From NCBI RefSeq assembly GCF_026151345.1, contig NZ_JAMQPR010000001.1, positions 3,482,676 through 3,546,675 of the forward strand: a stretch of DNA of 64,000 nt. The letters run 5' to 3'. Source of the stretch: Leptospira paudalimensis (lineage in GTDB: Bacteria > Spirochaetota > Leptospiria > Leptospirales > Leptospiraceae). Within the stretch, counting starts at the first letter, position 1, and every line of letters starts with the position of its first letter. Positions 17,489 to 26,932 of this stretch are shown here, one piece after another. The position numbers and the translations under genes are program-made. A model generated the notes under the pieces. The model was not told where the DNA came from and searched no databases. It saw only the letters and a list, made by a program, of their open reading frames with translations.

Positions 17489-19681
17489 ATGGATACCTAT
17501 AAAATACAAAGAAAAATCATCGAATACCTAGACCAAAAAGCTGGTAAAGATATCACAAGACAAGAGATCAAAAAAAAATTCACCGAATCAAGTGAATTCA
17601 AACGACCCGACCCAAACTCAAAAAAAGTAAAATCTTTTAAACGAAAAGAAAAAGTTCCAAGAAAGGAAATCGAATTTCTCATCGACCAACTTTGTAACCT
17701 TCTAGAAGAAGAGGGTTTACTCATCCCAAACAAAAAGTATTTCACTGTTGCGAATCCGTTTCGACTTACTGGTCGAATTTCAATTTCAAGACGTGGTGAT
17801 GGTTTTATTTCCTTACCTTCCAAAAATGAAATTTTTGTCCCTGGACCACTCACAAACACTGCGATCACAGGTGACAAAGTAGAAGTAATCCCTCTTGGAG
17901 TTGGTAAAAAAGATCGTTTAGAAGCAGAAGTAACCAAAGTTTTGAAAAGAGGTCGTATCCTCTACCGAATGAAGGTAAGAGAAAAAACAAACAAATTTGT
18001 GTTTGGTAATTTCTTAGATATGTTAGGCGAAGGAAAAGAGGGAGTCTTACATGTTAAGTCTATCTTAAAGGACAGTTTTGATGCCATCAATATCAATGAT
18101 GTATTGATAGTTAAGCTAAAAGAAGGTGCAGAACCCCAAGACAACCTTTATGATGTAAGTTTTATACGATTTGAATCTGATACAAAAGAAGATTCTGACT
18201 TACAAAGGATCTTAATGAAATACAATTATGATCCAGTTCATCCAGATTTTATTCCTTTGGATTTTCCCGAAGAAGTATCAGAGAAAACTGTCACCGATTG
18301 GAATAGTCGAACTGACCTACGTGATTTATATGCCGTCACTATCGATGGTATCACAGCAAAGGATTTTGATGATGCTATCAGTTTTGTAGATGAAGGAAAT
18401 AGACTGCGAGTTTGGATTCATATTGCTGATGTTTCCTATTATGTAGATAAAGGATCAGCTTTAGACAAGGAAGCATATGAAAGAGCAACTTCGGTTTATT
18501 TAGCAAACCGTGTGGTTCCAATGTTACCTCCAATTCTTTCAGAAGACCTATGTAGTCTCGTCGCTAATACCAATCGATTGGCGTTCACTGTCGAAATGGA
18601 AGCAAGTAAAACTGGTGAAATTTATAATGCAAAATTTTATAAATCTATCATCAAAGTAAAACAACGTTACACCTATGAGATGGCGGAAGAGGAAATCAAA
18701 GCCCAAGATCCAAATAATTGGATGTACCAAGTATCCTTATTCACTGATGCACTCCGTAAACAAAGGATGAAAACGGGAAGAATCGATTTAAATCTTCGCG
18801 AAACAACTATCACATGGAATGAACGAAAAGAACCAATTGGAATTGAGAATAGAGAGCGACTTACAAGCCATATTCTCATAGAAGAACTCATGTTATCCGC
18901 AAACTTAAAGGTGGATGAATTTTTGAGAAAAAAGAAAATTCCAACTCTTCATCGAATTCATGAACCAATGGATGAAGAAAAACTAGAAACATTAAATCAT
19001 TTTCTCCAACTCAATGGATACAATGTACAAATCCATGATACGAGTTATTCAGAAATCATGAAGGCAGTGAAAGAAATCCAAGACAATTCCGTCGGAAAAA
19101 TTTTCAATTATCTACTCCTTCGAAGTTTTATGCAGGCGTATTACGGAGCAGATCCACTTGGTCATTGGGGATTGGGATTTAAAGACTATTGCCATTTCAC
19201 TTCTCCTATCAGACGTTATCCTGATTTAATCGTACATCGAGTTTTACATGCAACGTTACTTGAAGGTGATAAAGAATATTCAGATAGTGAAATTGCTGTT
19301 ATGGGACTTCATTGTTCTGAAGAAGAGAGACGTGCTGCGGATGCAGAACGAGACATCGTTAAAATCAAATCATTTCGTTATTTAGAATCAACTGGAATTA
19401 AAGAATTTAAGGGTTTTATAGTTGGAATAAGACCTTCTCAAATCTTTGTGGAACTTGATATTTCAAATCTTGAGGGTGTTCTAGATAAATCAGAGTTTAC
19501 TGATGAGTTTGAAGTAGTGATCAAAAATGATTTTTCCTTCTATTCTAAAAAGTATTCAAAAATATTTTTTATAGGAGATCCTGTAACTGTCAGTTTGGAC
19601 CGCATAGATTTTGAAGAAATCAAAGTATTTTTAAGACTCAAAGACTTCAAAAAGGATGAGCCTACGGTAAAGAAAAAATAA
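17489..19681 (+). CDS. rnr: ribonuclease R
   Basis: This 3'-5' exoribonuclease degrades structured RNA. In order there are an N-terminal winged-helix-like basic segment (1-90), cold-shock/OB domains (about 95-240), the RNB catalytic domain (about 255-590) and a C-terminal S1 domain (about 640-725). The catalytic Asp cluster is in ITAKDFDDAISF, followed by WIHIADVSYYV. HFTSPIRRYPDLIVHR is the diagnostic RNB C-terminal motif. At 730 residues it is slightly short, with no long Lys-rich tail after S1. It begins 4 nt after tsaB. Confidence 0.93.
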   Translation: MDTYKIQRKIIEYLDQKAGKDITRQEIKKKFTESSEFKRPDPNSKKVKSFKRKEKVPRKEIEFLIDQLCNLLEEEGLLIPNKKYFTVANPFRLTGRISISRRGDGFISLPSKNEIFVPGPLTNTAITGDKVEVIPLGVGKKDRLEAEVTKVLKRGRILYRMKVREKTNKFVFGNFLDMLGEGKEGVLHVKSILKDSFDAININDVLIVKLKEGAEPQDNLYDVSFIRFESDTKEDSDLQRILMKYNYDPVHPDFIPLDFPEEVSEKTVTDWNSRTDLRDLYAVTIDGITAKDFDDAISFVDEGNRLRVWIHIADVSYYVDKGSALDKEAYERATSVYLANRVVPMLPPILSEDLCSLVANTNRLAFTVEMEASKTGEIYNAKFYKSIIKVKQRYTYEMAEEEIKAQDPNNWMYQVSLFTDALRKQRMKTGRIDLNLRETTITWNERKEPIGIENRERLTSHILIEELMLSANLKVDEFLRKKKIPTLHRIHEPMDEEKLETLNHFLQLNGYNVQIHDTSYSEIMKAVKEIQDNSVGKIFNYLLLRSFMQAYYGADPLGHWGLGFKDYCHFTSPIRRYPDLIVHRVLHATLLEGDKEYSDSEIAVMGLHCSEEERRAADAERDIVKIKSFRYLESTGIKEFKGFIVGIRPSQIFVELDISNLEGVLDKSEFTDEFEVVIKNDFSFYSKKYSKIFFIGDPVTVSLDRIDFEEIKVFLRLKDFKKDEPTVKKK

Positions 19682-19688
19682 TGTTGAA

Positions 19689-19719
19689 ACCGAATGGTTC
19701 CTAAAAGGAAACATTCGGT
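19689..19719. terminator. hairpin at the rnr / phosphatase-like convergent junction
   Basis: ACCGAATG (19689-19696) pairs with CATTCGGT (19712-19719), with an inner TTCC/GGAA pairing. It straddles the end of the minus-strand gene just past rnr. There is no clean T-run on the plus strand; on the minus strand a TTATTTTTTC follows about 7 nt later. It is probably a shared terminator for the convergent pair, inferred only from the structure. Confidence 0.45.
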
Positions 19720-21407
19720 ATCTCGTTACGTTTCCAAATTTTCCGAAAAAATTTCCTGTCTTTCACCTTGATTGATAAAATTTTATCAATGATCATATCT
19801 TCGCTAATATTGTACTGTTTCATCAAATCTTTGTTTAACGATACTTGTGAATGAGTCACCCATTTGATTAAAGAAACTTTGTTTCTTTCTGATTCAGGTA
19901 AAAGTTCATTCACATTAGCAAAAAATGTTTCATGGGTTAAAAAGAGTCCATTGGATATTTCCGGCATTGGAGCTGCACCATGATCAGCCGTAATTAACAA
20001 AACAAATTTATCTCCATAGTGTTTTTTTAAAAATTCAAAGATTGTTTCAATTTCTTTATCTGTTGCATGTAAAACTTGTTTTGCTTCATGAGTTTCCCAC
20101 CCATACAAATGACCAACAGCATCCGTTGCTTTTAATGTTAAATATGCTAAGTCAGTGATTCCATCTGTATGTTTGTTTTGTTTTAATATCGTTTCCTCGA
20201 TTGTATCTCGAAATAAAGCACCATCCATTTTTACCTGGAATTCAGAAGCTTGGAAATGGTGAATTTTTGAAAGTAAGTCAATTGGATCCTTTGCATCAAA
20301 ATGTGTCTTGATTGAAGATTTATTTTCTAAATAAAATGAATACAGATTATATTTCTGTGAAGCCAAAGGTAATTGGAACGCATTGGAATAAGTTGACCAA
20401 GCTAATTTTTTTGCATCTTGCCAATATACATAATCAGAATCTGGAGTGACTGATTGGTTTGCACTTTCACTTTGTTTGTATTCTTTACCGTGCCCAGCCA
20501 TTCCAACAGCAGCACGATTCGCATAACACTGGCTAATAATGACTGGAAGATTATTCTGAGATAGATCCCACTCATCAGAAAAACTCGCAGATTGTAATTC
20601 GCTTAAATCAAAGTTTTTATCCATTCCTTGGTAAACTGGTCGATGATTCACTTTGCCATCAACATAAGTATAAATTTCATTTGAGAAAATCTTTGCGTCT
20701 TTTGGAAATGTACCAGTACCAATTGCCATATGTCCTACGGCAGTATGAGATTCTAAATGAATGACTTTTCCCTTTTTAAAATAAGCAGAGTTTGAGGACA
20801 ATGATTCTAAAAATGGATACGCACCTTTGTGTGCTTTATAAAGTTGTCTCCCTCCTTGGTCTACGACGATTGTAACAATGATTTCTGGTTTTACATCTGT
20901 ATTTTTAAAAATCTTATTAAAAGCATGTAAAGGTATCTGATTTATAAATTTATAATTTAAGATTTTTGCATAAATAGCTGGAATGTGTTGTTGGAAAATT
21001 TCATCTGAATACACTCCATTTTCAAACCATTTTGGTCCATAAATCCAAATGGGAATTTCTGTATCATAAGAGTATTGTGTATAATGAGAAGTGTAATTGA
21101 CTTCCTTTGAAAAATGTTCATCCTCAGTTTCCAAATTCCAATCAGAATTGAGCTGCTCCCATGATAGTTCATTTTCTGCTAAGATATTTTTGATTTCTTC
21201 TTTAGAATAATGTGAAAGAGTGATTGCGTCTCTTGCTTCCCTATCAAATATATTAAACGGATAAGGTGCAAGAATCAGATCGGTATCTGGTTGCATGGAA
21301 ACAAATGCTGCGCGTTTATAGTCCTGTTCCCATTTACAACTAGTTAGTATAAAATAAATTCCAATGGCAAATAAGATAAATAATTTTTCTTTCATACTAT
21401 TATTCAC
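19701..21407 (-). CDS. alkaline phosphatase superfamily lipoprotein (phosphodiesterase/phosphatase-like)
   Basis: The N-terminus has a lipoprotein signal with lipobox FILTSC. The mature part carries alkaline-phosphatase-superfamily metal motifs: VTIVVDQGGR (metal Asp), LESHTAVGHMAIGTGTFP (likely catalytic Thr), DAVGHLYG and TADHGAAP. These match type I phosphodiesterase/nucleotide pyrophosphatase-like enzymes. Substrate is unknown. The start is GTG at 21407, with AAGGA 8 nt upstream; an ATG lies four codons in (21395). The 5' end overlaps the start of the divergent CapA-like gene by 44 nt, so both signal-peptide regions are encoded on opposite strands of one segment. Confidence 0.82.
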   Translation of the reverse strand: MNNSMKEKLFILFAIGIYFILTSCKWEQDYKRAAFVSMQPDTDLILAPYPFNIFDREARDAITLSHYSKEEIKNILAENELSWEQLNSDWNLETEDEHFSKEVNYTSHYTQYSYDTEIPIWIYGPKWFENGVYSDEIFQQHIPAIYAKILNYKFINQIPLHAFNKIFKNTDVKPEIIVTIVVDQGGRQLYKAHKGAYPFLESLSSNSAYFKKGKVIHLESHTAVGHMAIGTGTFPKDAKIFSNEIYTYVDGKVNHRPVYQGMDKNFDLSELQSASFSDEWDLSQNNLPVIISQCYANRAAVGMAGHGKEYKQSESANQSVTPDSDYVYWQDAKKLAWSTYSNAFQLPLASQKYNLYSFYLENKSSIKTHFDAKDPIDLLSKIHHFQASEFQVKMDGALFRDTIEETILKQNKHTDGITDLAYLTLKATDAVGHLYGWETHEAKQVLHATDKEIETIFEFLKKHYGDKFVLLITADHGAAPMPEISNGLFLTHETFFANVNELLPESERNKVSLIKWVTHSQVSLNKDLMKQYNISEDMIIDKILSIKVKDRKFFRKIWKRNEIPNVSF

Positions 21408-22464
21408 AGTTTCATTCCTTTCTTGCTACACTCTTCCAGATTTTACGCCCATTCGGCAAGTGAGAATTAAATTTGTCGGTGATCTAATGTGCCATTCTTC
21501 TCAGATCTCTTCTTATCTTGATGTGAAAACAAAAACATATGATTCCTTTAAAAGTTTCGAATATGTTGCAGAATCTTTACAAAATGCAAATCTAACATTT
21601 GGAAATTTAGAAACAACTATTACAGAAAAATCAAATGAATATTCAGGTTATCCAAGATTTGGAACTCCTGTTGGATATTTGAAAGGTTTAGAAAAATCTG
21701 GTTTTGATATTTTATCTACTTCAAATAACCACTCAGCTGATAAAGGATCTTACGGAATCGACACAACAATCCAGAAAGTAACTGAGTATAATATGATTCC
21801 AATTGGTTCTTATGTTTCTCTTGATGATTTCCAAAGACGCAAAGATTTAATTCAGGAAGTAAATGGAATTAAAATTGCAGTCTACAACTATACCTATTCT
21901 ACAAATGGAATTCCTGTTCGTGATGGCCGCATTGTCCGCATCCTAAATGAAGATCAAATTCGAACTGATATAAAATACGCAAAAGAAAAGGGAGTTCATT
22001 TTATCATCTTATGGTATCACTATGGTAATGAGTATGAAGAGAATCCAAGCCTTTCACAACAAAAATGGGTTAATATTGGAATCGATGCTGGAGCAGATAT
22101 TATCATTGGAGGCCATCCTCATGTTGTACAGAAATTAGATTTTTACCGAGATGTAAACTCGAATGAGGATAAACTAATCGCCTATTCCTTAGGAAACTTC
22201 CTTTCAGCGCAGAACAGACTATATACGGATGGAGGAATTATTTTATCATTTGTATTGGAAATTGGAGATCAAAATCAAAAAAGAATATTCAATGTAGAAA
22301 GTGAACCTGTATGGGTAAATCCACGAGACTATAAAATTATTCCGATCATCAAATACAGAAATTCTGGATTACCAACAAAATTACCGAAACATCTAGAGAA
22401 AAGAATGTATGAATTTGAATCTCACATTCGGAAAATTCCTGGATTAGGAATTGCTTCATTCTAA
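21364..22464 (+). CDS. CapA family lipoprotein (metallophosphatase-like)
   Basis: The CapA/PgsA family has a calcineurin-like metallophosphatase fold and takes part in poly-gamma-glutamate or capsule-type processes. The motifs seen are FVGDLMCH, FGNLETTI, STSNNHSADKG, LWYHYGNE and IIGGHPHVVQ, all with expected metal ligands. The signal has lipobox SFLSC at about residue 21, which requires the ATG at 21364, since no later start precedes it. That start lies inside the divergent gene's coding region. The 366-residue length is normal. No capB or capC is near, so polymer synthesis is not implied. Confidence 0.85.
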   Translation: MANKINNFSFILLFTVSFLSCYTLPDFTPIRQVRIKFVGDLMCHSSQISSYLDVKTKTYDSFKSFEYVAESLQNANLTFGNLETTITEKSNEYSGYPRFGTPVGYLKGLEKSGFDILSTSNNHSADKGSYGIDTTIQKVTEYNMIPIGSYVSLDDFQRRKDLIQEVNGIKIAVYNYTYSTNGIPVRDGRIVRILNEDQIRTDIKYAKEKGVHFIILWYHYGNEYEENPSLSQQKWVNIGIDAGADIIIGGHPHVVQKLDFYRDVNSNEDKLIAYSLGNFLSAQNRLYTDGGIILSFVLEIGDQNQKRIFNVESEPVWVNPRDYKIIPIIKYRNSGLPTKLPKHLEKRMYEFESHIRKIPGLGIASF

Positions 22465-23088
22465 ATTTTGAATTTCGTTTTCAATTTGTCCATATCCCTT
22501 ACCAGCCCGAATCAATTCTATTGAATCATCATTAATTTGGATCATGGTGGATAACTCTGTTTTTACAATTCCCCCATCCACAATTCCTTCAACGAGATTG
22601 CCATAGATTGAATCTAGATCATCTATATCAATTATGAATTCATCATTGCTAAAAGCCGACGTTGAGGTAAGAGGAGAATCATGAATCTTTAAGAGCTCTT
22701 GTAAATATATATGATCTGGAATACGAATGCCAATCTGTTTATCTTTATGATGGGCAATGGAGGGTTTTGGTAAATTCTTATTCGCTTTTAATACGAATGT
22801 AAATGGACCAGGAGTTACACGTTTCATAAAACGATAAGCAGAGTTAGGCAAATATTCGATAAAATGGGATGCCATTGAAATATCTTTGCATAAGAGGGAA
22901 AGAGGTTTATCTTTTGGTAATTTTTTGATCGAATAAATTTTTTCCACTGCTGTCTTTGAATGAGCATCTGCAATGATCGCATAAACTGTATCTGTAGGAA
23001 AAATATAAATCGCTCCATCCTTCAACCTTTCTGAAATTTGTTTGAGTTTGCGAACTTCAGGATTTTCTGGATGGAGATAAATGATCAT
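22456..23088 (-). CDS. YrdC/Sua5 domain protein, YciO-like
   Basis: The YrdC fold starts with IYIFPTDTVYAI. Similarity along the protein (ISERLKDGAIYIFPTD, FTFVLKANKNLP, IGIRIPD, SPLTSTSA) is stronger to the YciO group than to TsaC. The TsaC-type KxR..SxN signature is altered (KKLPKDKPLSLL). Sua5/TsaC makes threonylcarbamoyl-AMP for t6A; YciO proteins are poor at this. tsaE and tsaB lie 5 kb away, so either role is open. The 3' end overlaps the CapA-like gene by 9 nt. Confidence 0.82.
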   Translation of the reverse strand: MIIYLHPENPEVRKLKQISERLKDGAIYIFPTDTVYAIIADAHSKTAVEKIYSIKKLPKDKPLSLLCKDISMASHFIEYLPNSAYRFMKRVTPGPFTFVLKANKNLPKPSIAHHKDKQIGIRIPDHIYLQELLKIHDSPLTSTSAFSNDEFIIDIDDLDSIYGNLVEGIVDGGIVKTELSTMIQINDDSIELIRAGKGYGQIENEIQNLE

Positions 23089-23099
23089 AGAAAATTCTG

Positions 23100-23837
23100 C
23101 TATTGAGCAGTTAATCCTCCATCAAGGACAATGCACTGTCCTGTCATATAGGAAGAAGAGTCTGAAGCTAGATAAATAGCAGCACCTAAAATATCTTCTG
23201 GTTTTCCAAGTCTACCCATAGGAATTCCAGCTAACACTTGTTTCATAATAAATTCTTTATCCTTAATCATGTCTGTCATATCAGTATCGATGAGACCTGG
23301 GCAAATCACATTGACTCGATATCCATTATTACACCACTCTATTGCCAGTGCTTTTGATAATGTGATAACAGCTCCTTTTGTTCCTGAATATACAGAAGCG
23401 AGTTTACTCCCAACCATTCCTAGGACAGATGCAACATTGATGATATTTCCACCTTCTTTTTTATGATGTTTGTAATACGCTTGGCAATTTCTGAAAACGC
23501 CAACATAATTAGTTTGGACTATGTTTTGTAATTCATCCTCTTTAAAACCAGATGCGGGTGTATTTGTTGCGATACCTGCATTATTGATTAAGGTATCCAA
23601 TCTGCCATGTTTGGCTTTTATTTGACCTATGACTTCGTAGGCAGAACCTTCACTTCTCACATCTAAGACAACACCATGGATCCCTTCTTTTTCCATCCAA
23701 TTGATTGATTCTGGTTTGGAACCAGCACCATAAACAATGGCTCCAGCGTCACGAAATCCTAGCGCTAATGATTTACCAATACCACGGCTTGCACCTGTAA
23801 TTAAAATTGTTTTACCTTTTACATCAAATAAACTCAT
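23100..23837 (-). CDS. SDR family oxidoreductase
   Basis: A classical short-chain dehydrogenase of 245 residues. The cofactor motif TGASRGIG is at 14-21 and NNAG at 85-88. The catalytic triad is Ser137, Tyr150 and Lys154 in NVASVLG and YSGTK. The C-terminus (GRLGKPEDILGAAIYLASD, TGQCIVLDGG) is FabG-like. The substrate is unknown and no fatty-acid genes are adjacent. It overlaps the small lipoprotein gene upstream by ATGA. Confidence 0.9.
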   Translation of the reverse strand: MSLFDVKGKTILITGASRGIGKSLALGFRDAGAIVYGAGSKPESINWMEKEGIHGVVLDVRSEGSAYEVIGQIKAKHGRLDTLINNAGIATNTPASGFKEDELQNIVQTNYVGVFRNCQAYYKHHKKEGGNIINVASVLGMVGSKLASVYSGTKGAVITLSKALAIEWCNNGYRVNVICPGLIDTDMTDMIKDKEFIMKQVLAGIPMGRLGKPEDILGAAIYLASDSSSYMTGQCIVLDGGLTAQ

Positions 23838-24076
23838 TTTACCTCATGATTGGATGGATAACATTCGCTAGCTTGTGGCTTTGTATCTTCCATTAGTTTT
23901 TTGTAGTCTAGTGTATTATCATCTTTTACTAAATCCCTTCGAATATAATGGGTTCCCTTTTCATAATAATCTGCGATGGGATTACAATCTTGGATGTCTT
24001 CTGAATAACCCCGCTTACAACCAATTACTAAAACGAATGCCACTATAAGAAGTGTAAAAAATCTTGGACTCACCAT
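23834..24076 (-). CDS. small hypothetical lipoprotein
   Basis: An 80-residue product has a lipoprotein signal with lipobox VLVIGC at about residue 20 and a short Asp/Lys-rich mature part containing two more Cys. No family was recognised. Its stop overlaps the SDR start as ATGA, and it is divergent from maf by 39 bp, so promoters for both must lie in that gap. Confidence 0.65.
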   Translation of the reverse strand: MVSPRFFTLLIVAFVLVIGCKRGYSEDIQDCNPIADYYEKGTHYIRRDLVKDDNTLDYKKLMEDTKPQASECYPSNHEVK

Positions 24077-24115
24077 GGACTAACTAAACAATATCCCATA
24101 AGGAATAGCAAGAAA

Positions 24116-24691
24116 TTGTTTATTTTAAAATCGGCATCACCTAGAAGAAAACAAATCCTCTCTGATTTGGGTATTTTATTCCTCATCCAACCCGAACACA
24201 TAGATGAATCTCAATATGAAAACGAAAATCCACTACAATATTTAGAACGAATGGTTCACTCTAAACTGGGATACCAATTTGAACCAAACAATCTTTATTT
24301 GGCATGTGATACGATTGTTGTCTATAAAAACGAGATTCTCCACAAACCAGTGGATGAATCAGATGCCTTTCGAATTCTAAAATACCTTTCAGGAAAAGAA
24401 CATTCCGTCTTTTCGGGTGCTGTTCTTAAGCATAGTTCTGGAGCTAATTTTTTCTTCGAAGAGACCTTAATCCAATTTAAAGATTGGAAAGAATCGGAAA
24501 TTGAAACCTATATTAAAGATTACAAACCATTTGATAAAGCTGGTTCTTACGGAATTCAGGATAAAAATGGACCCGTAAAAATGTGGAAAGGATCTTATCT
24601 TAACGTGTTAGGATTTCCATTTCGCAGTTTTTTGGCACGCCACGAACTTTGGATCCATTCGTGGGAAGCTGGGTTTAAGCGTAAAGATTGA
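24116..24691 (+). CDS. maf: Maf family nucleoside triphosphate pyrophosphatase
   Basis: Maf proteins hydrolyse non-canonical or free nucleoside triphosphates. The N-terminal signature is LKSASPRRKQIL. CDTIV holds the catalytic Asp, and KPVDESDAFRIL and KAGSYGIQDKNG follow as in the family. The 191-residue length is typical. The start is TTG at 24116, with AAGGA 11 nt upstream. No ATG is available in frame nearby. It converges with a 17-nt overlap on the next small gene. Confidence 0.9.
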   Translation: MFILKSASPRRKQILSDLGILFLIQPEHIDESQYENENPLQYLERMVHSKLGYQFEPNNLYLACDTIVVYKNEILHKPVDESDAFRILKYLSGKEHSVFSGAVLKHSSGANFFFEETLIQFKDWKESEIETYIKDYKPFDKAGSYGIQDKNGPVKMWKGSYLNVLGFPFRSFLARHELWIHSWEAGFKRKD

Positions 24692-24905
24692 CTAGGTTTC
24701 CAGGTTTGTAACTGGCTTTGGCTTCTGGAGTGGATTGGATTTCCTGAGCTTGATTTTTGGTTTCGGAATTTGGAAATTTTGGCTGGTAGGAGCGGGATTG
24801 GATCGCTTCCACTTGTTCCACTGCTTGCGTGTTGTATGTAGGAGAAACATACATATACGGTTCTCCTAATCCTGAAACTCTTGCCACATTACTTGAGATT
24901 TCCAT
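24675..24905 (-). CDS. small conserved-looking hypothetical protein
   Basis: The 76-residue Gln/Ser/Tyr-rich product (starts MEISSNVARVSGLGEPYMYV) has no signal peptide, membrane helix or recognised domain, and is probably disordered. It has a start ATG with AGGCGA upstream and sits between maf and holA. Its 3' end overlaps maf by 17 nt. The reading frame looks coding but evidence is thin. Confidence 0.5.
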   Translation of the reverse strand: MEISSNVARVSGLGEPYMYVSPTYNTQAVEQVEAIQSRSYQPKFPNSETKNQAQEIQSTPEAKASYKPGNLVNLYA

Positions 24906-24956
24906 AGTATGATTATCGCCTCAGTCCTGTTGTTAGATTAGACCAGATTCAAGAAA

Positions 24957-26066
24957 ATGGAAACAAAAAAATCCCAAGCAAGAGAATATAACTCCCTTTT
25001 CCAATTATTTAAGACTCCCGGAGCTCAAATTCCTCAATTCTTTGCCTATGCAGGCGAGGATTCATACGAGTTCGAACTGATAGTGGAACTCTACAGGGAA
25101 ACATTGCAAAAAACTTTGGGTGATTTTGAAGTCATTTTGATTGTATCGGAATCAGGCGAACAGGCCAAATTATTTGCAGAACTTTTTACTCCCGATATGT
25201 TTTACCCAAGAAAACTAATCATCATCAAAAATGCCACTGCTCTTTTCAAACCCATATTGGATGCCAAAACTACAAATGATTGGAAAGACTTTGCTTCTGG
25301 TTTTCGAAAAAATATCACTTCGGTTTCCGATGAAATTTACGCTCTCATCCATTATGACGGAAAGGATGTACCTAAAAGTTTAATCGATTTGTTCCAGGGA
25401 ACTTTGAGTTTTTTTAAAACAAAAATTCTATACCCAAATGATTACCCAAAAATTTTTAAAGAAGTCTGTGAACAAGAGCAAGTTCATTTTGAACAAAACG
25501 CAAGCGAAGAATTTATACATAGAATTCCAGCAAATGTTGGCGCTTACATCAAAAGTGTAAAAAAATTAAAACAGTACTTACATCGATCTAAATTCACGCT
25601 CGATGATGTGAATACAGTGTTATTCAGTCAAAATGAATTGAATACCACTGTATTAGTTGAGTCTTTGATTCAAAAAAGGAAGGTCGATTTTTTTAAGGAG
25701 TTCACGAAGTTCAGTGATCAAAATTCTGAAATATTAAACTTTTTAACAAGGCTTACATATAAGTTGGATGAGATCCGAAAAATTAAAGTGATCCGTTCAA
25801 GGCATAACGGAGAAGTTCCAATTCCTATTATGGATGAACTTTTAAAAACTGCTAGTTTTTCAGAAGCGAGAAAAAATTTCGTAAGGCGTCAATTGGTATC
25901 AGACTCTGCCAATTTTACAGATAAATTATTGGACCAATTTTATGATATTGTGATTGAGATGAATATAAAATTTAAATCAGGTTTGAGAGATGAAGAAGGT
26001 AAAAACTATTTCATTCAAAAAATCATGCATTTGTTTTCTATCCTTCAGGATAAATCTTCTAATTGA
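24957..26066 (+). CDS. holA: DNA polymerase III delta subunit
   Basis: HolA (delta) opens the beta clamp as part of the clamp loader. Its 369-residue length and layout fit: an N-terminal AAA+-like fold without a P-loop (QIPQFFAYAGEDSYEFELIV), a middle part (IKSVKKLKQYLH, FTLDDV) and a helical collar domain (VESLIQKRKVDFFKEF, LNFLTRLTYKLDEIRKIK). Sequence conservation in this family is low, so the call rests on pattern and length. dnaX, holB and dnaN elsewhere in the window complete the set. It converges on the Fis-type regulator with a 22-nt overlap. Confidence 0.75.
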   Translation: METKKSQAREYNSLFQLFKTPGAQIPQFFAYAGEDSYEFELIVELYRETLQKTLGDFEVILIVSESGEQAKLFAELFTPDMFYPRKLIIIKNATALFKPILDAKTTNDWKDFASGFRKNITSVSDEIYALIHYDGKDVPKSLIDLFQGTLSFFKTKILYPNDYPKIFKEVCEQEQVHFEQNASEEFIHRIPANVGAYIKSVKKLKQYLHRSKFTLDDVNTVLFSQNELNTTVLVESLIQKRKVDFFKEFTKFSDQNSEILNFLTRLTYKLDEIRKIKVIRSRHNGEVPIPIMDELLKTASFSEARKNFVRRQLVSDSANFTDKLLDQFYDIVIEMNIKFKSGLRDEEGKNYFIQKIMHLFSILQDKSSN

Positions 26067-26932
26067 AATTCATGTAATTTTCGATACAAGTTACGCTCTG
26101 ATATTCCCAAAAGTTTCGCTGCCTTTTCTCGGTTACCTTTTGTATAAATTAAGTTAGCTTTTATGATCTCCTTCTCATATTGCTCCAGACTGATGCCAGG
26201 TAAGATATTCAAATCAGATAATGAATTTTCGAAGAAGTGAGGTGGAATCTGTTTCCAATGGAGTTGTTTTCCGGAAGAAAATCCAACCAAAGCAAAGATG
26301 AGATCCTTTAATTCCGTATAATTCCGGTTAAATATTTTGTTTTTGAAAAAGACAAAAAAATCTTCATCTAAAGTTGAAATTTTTTTATTGAGACTTTGAT
26401 TCGCTTCAGACAGAAACTCATAAACGAATAATGGTAGTTCCGAAACTCTTTTTTTTAAATTAGGTAATTCAAAACGAAATGATTTAAACTGTTCATAAAA
26501 ATCAGAATATATATTCTTTTGATTTAGGATTTCCATTTCTTCCGAATGAATTTCCCAATACATATATACTTTTGATTTTTCGTTATATTTTTCATCTTTC
26601 CACCACTGTTGTAACAATATAATCTCTTCTTTTTTGGCTTTTGTTAACCAATCTAATACAACCGTTATGTTCTGTTTCGAAGACTTTATTTTATCTAAGT
26701 TTTGTTCAAATGAAAACGAATAGGAAAAATCAAAGGAGATAATAGAAGAATCAGGAATATTTCTTTTTTCTAAACTTCTTTCAATCCAAAATGATTTACC
26801 GATTCCTCTGTCCCCAACGATTAAGATAGGCAATGTAGAGTTCGAAATTTCTAACCATTGTTTTTTGATTTTTTCAATGTCAGAACCTTTCGTTATCCAC
26901 TCTAGGTTTACCTTACCTTTTTTTAATGACAC
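26045..26932 (-). CDS. AAA-type regulator with C-terminal Fis-like helix-turn-helix
   Basis: The N-terminal part has a P-loop GDRGIGKS at about residue 40. The last 45 residues (EIIKANLIYTKGNREKAAKL, then LGISERNLYRKL) form a Fis/NtrC-type DNA-binding helix-turn-helix. The sigma-54 contact loop GAFTGA is not seen and the ATPase region is short, so it is a degenerate NtrC relative that probably does not drive sigma-54 promoters. It overlaps its upstream neighbour, an exported vWA-like protein, by 20 nt. The target is unknown. Confidence 0.7.
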   Translation of the reverse strand: MSLKKGKVNLEWITKGSDIEKIKKQWLEISNSTLPILIVGDRGIGKSFWIERSLEKRNIPDSSIISFDFSYSFSFEQNLDKIKSSKQNITVVLDWLTKAKKEEIILLQQWWKDEKYNEKSKVYMYWEIHSEEMEILNQKNIYSDFYEQFKSFRFELPNLKKRVSELPLFVYEFLSEANQSLNKKISTLDEDFFVFFKNKIFNRNYTELKDLIFALVGFSSGKQLHWKQIPPHFFENSLSDLNILPGISLEQYEKEIIKANLIYTKGNREKAAKLLGISERNLYRKLHEFQLEDLS

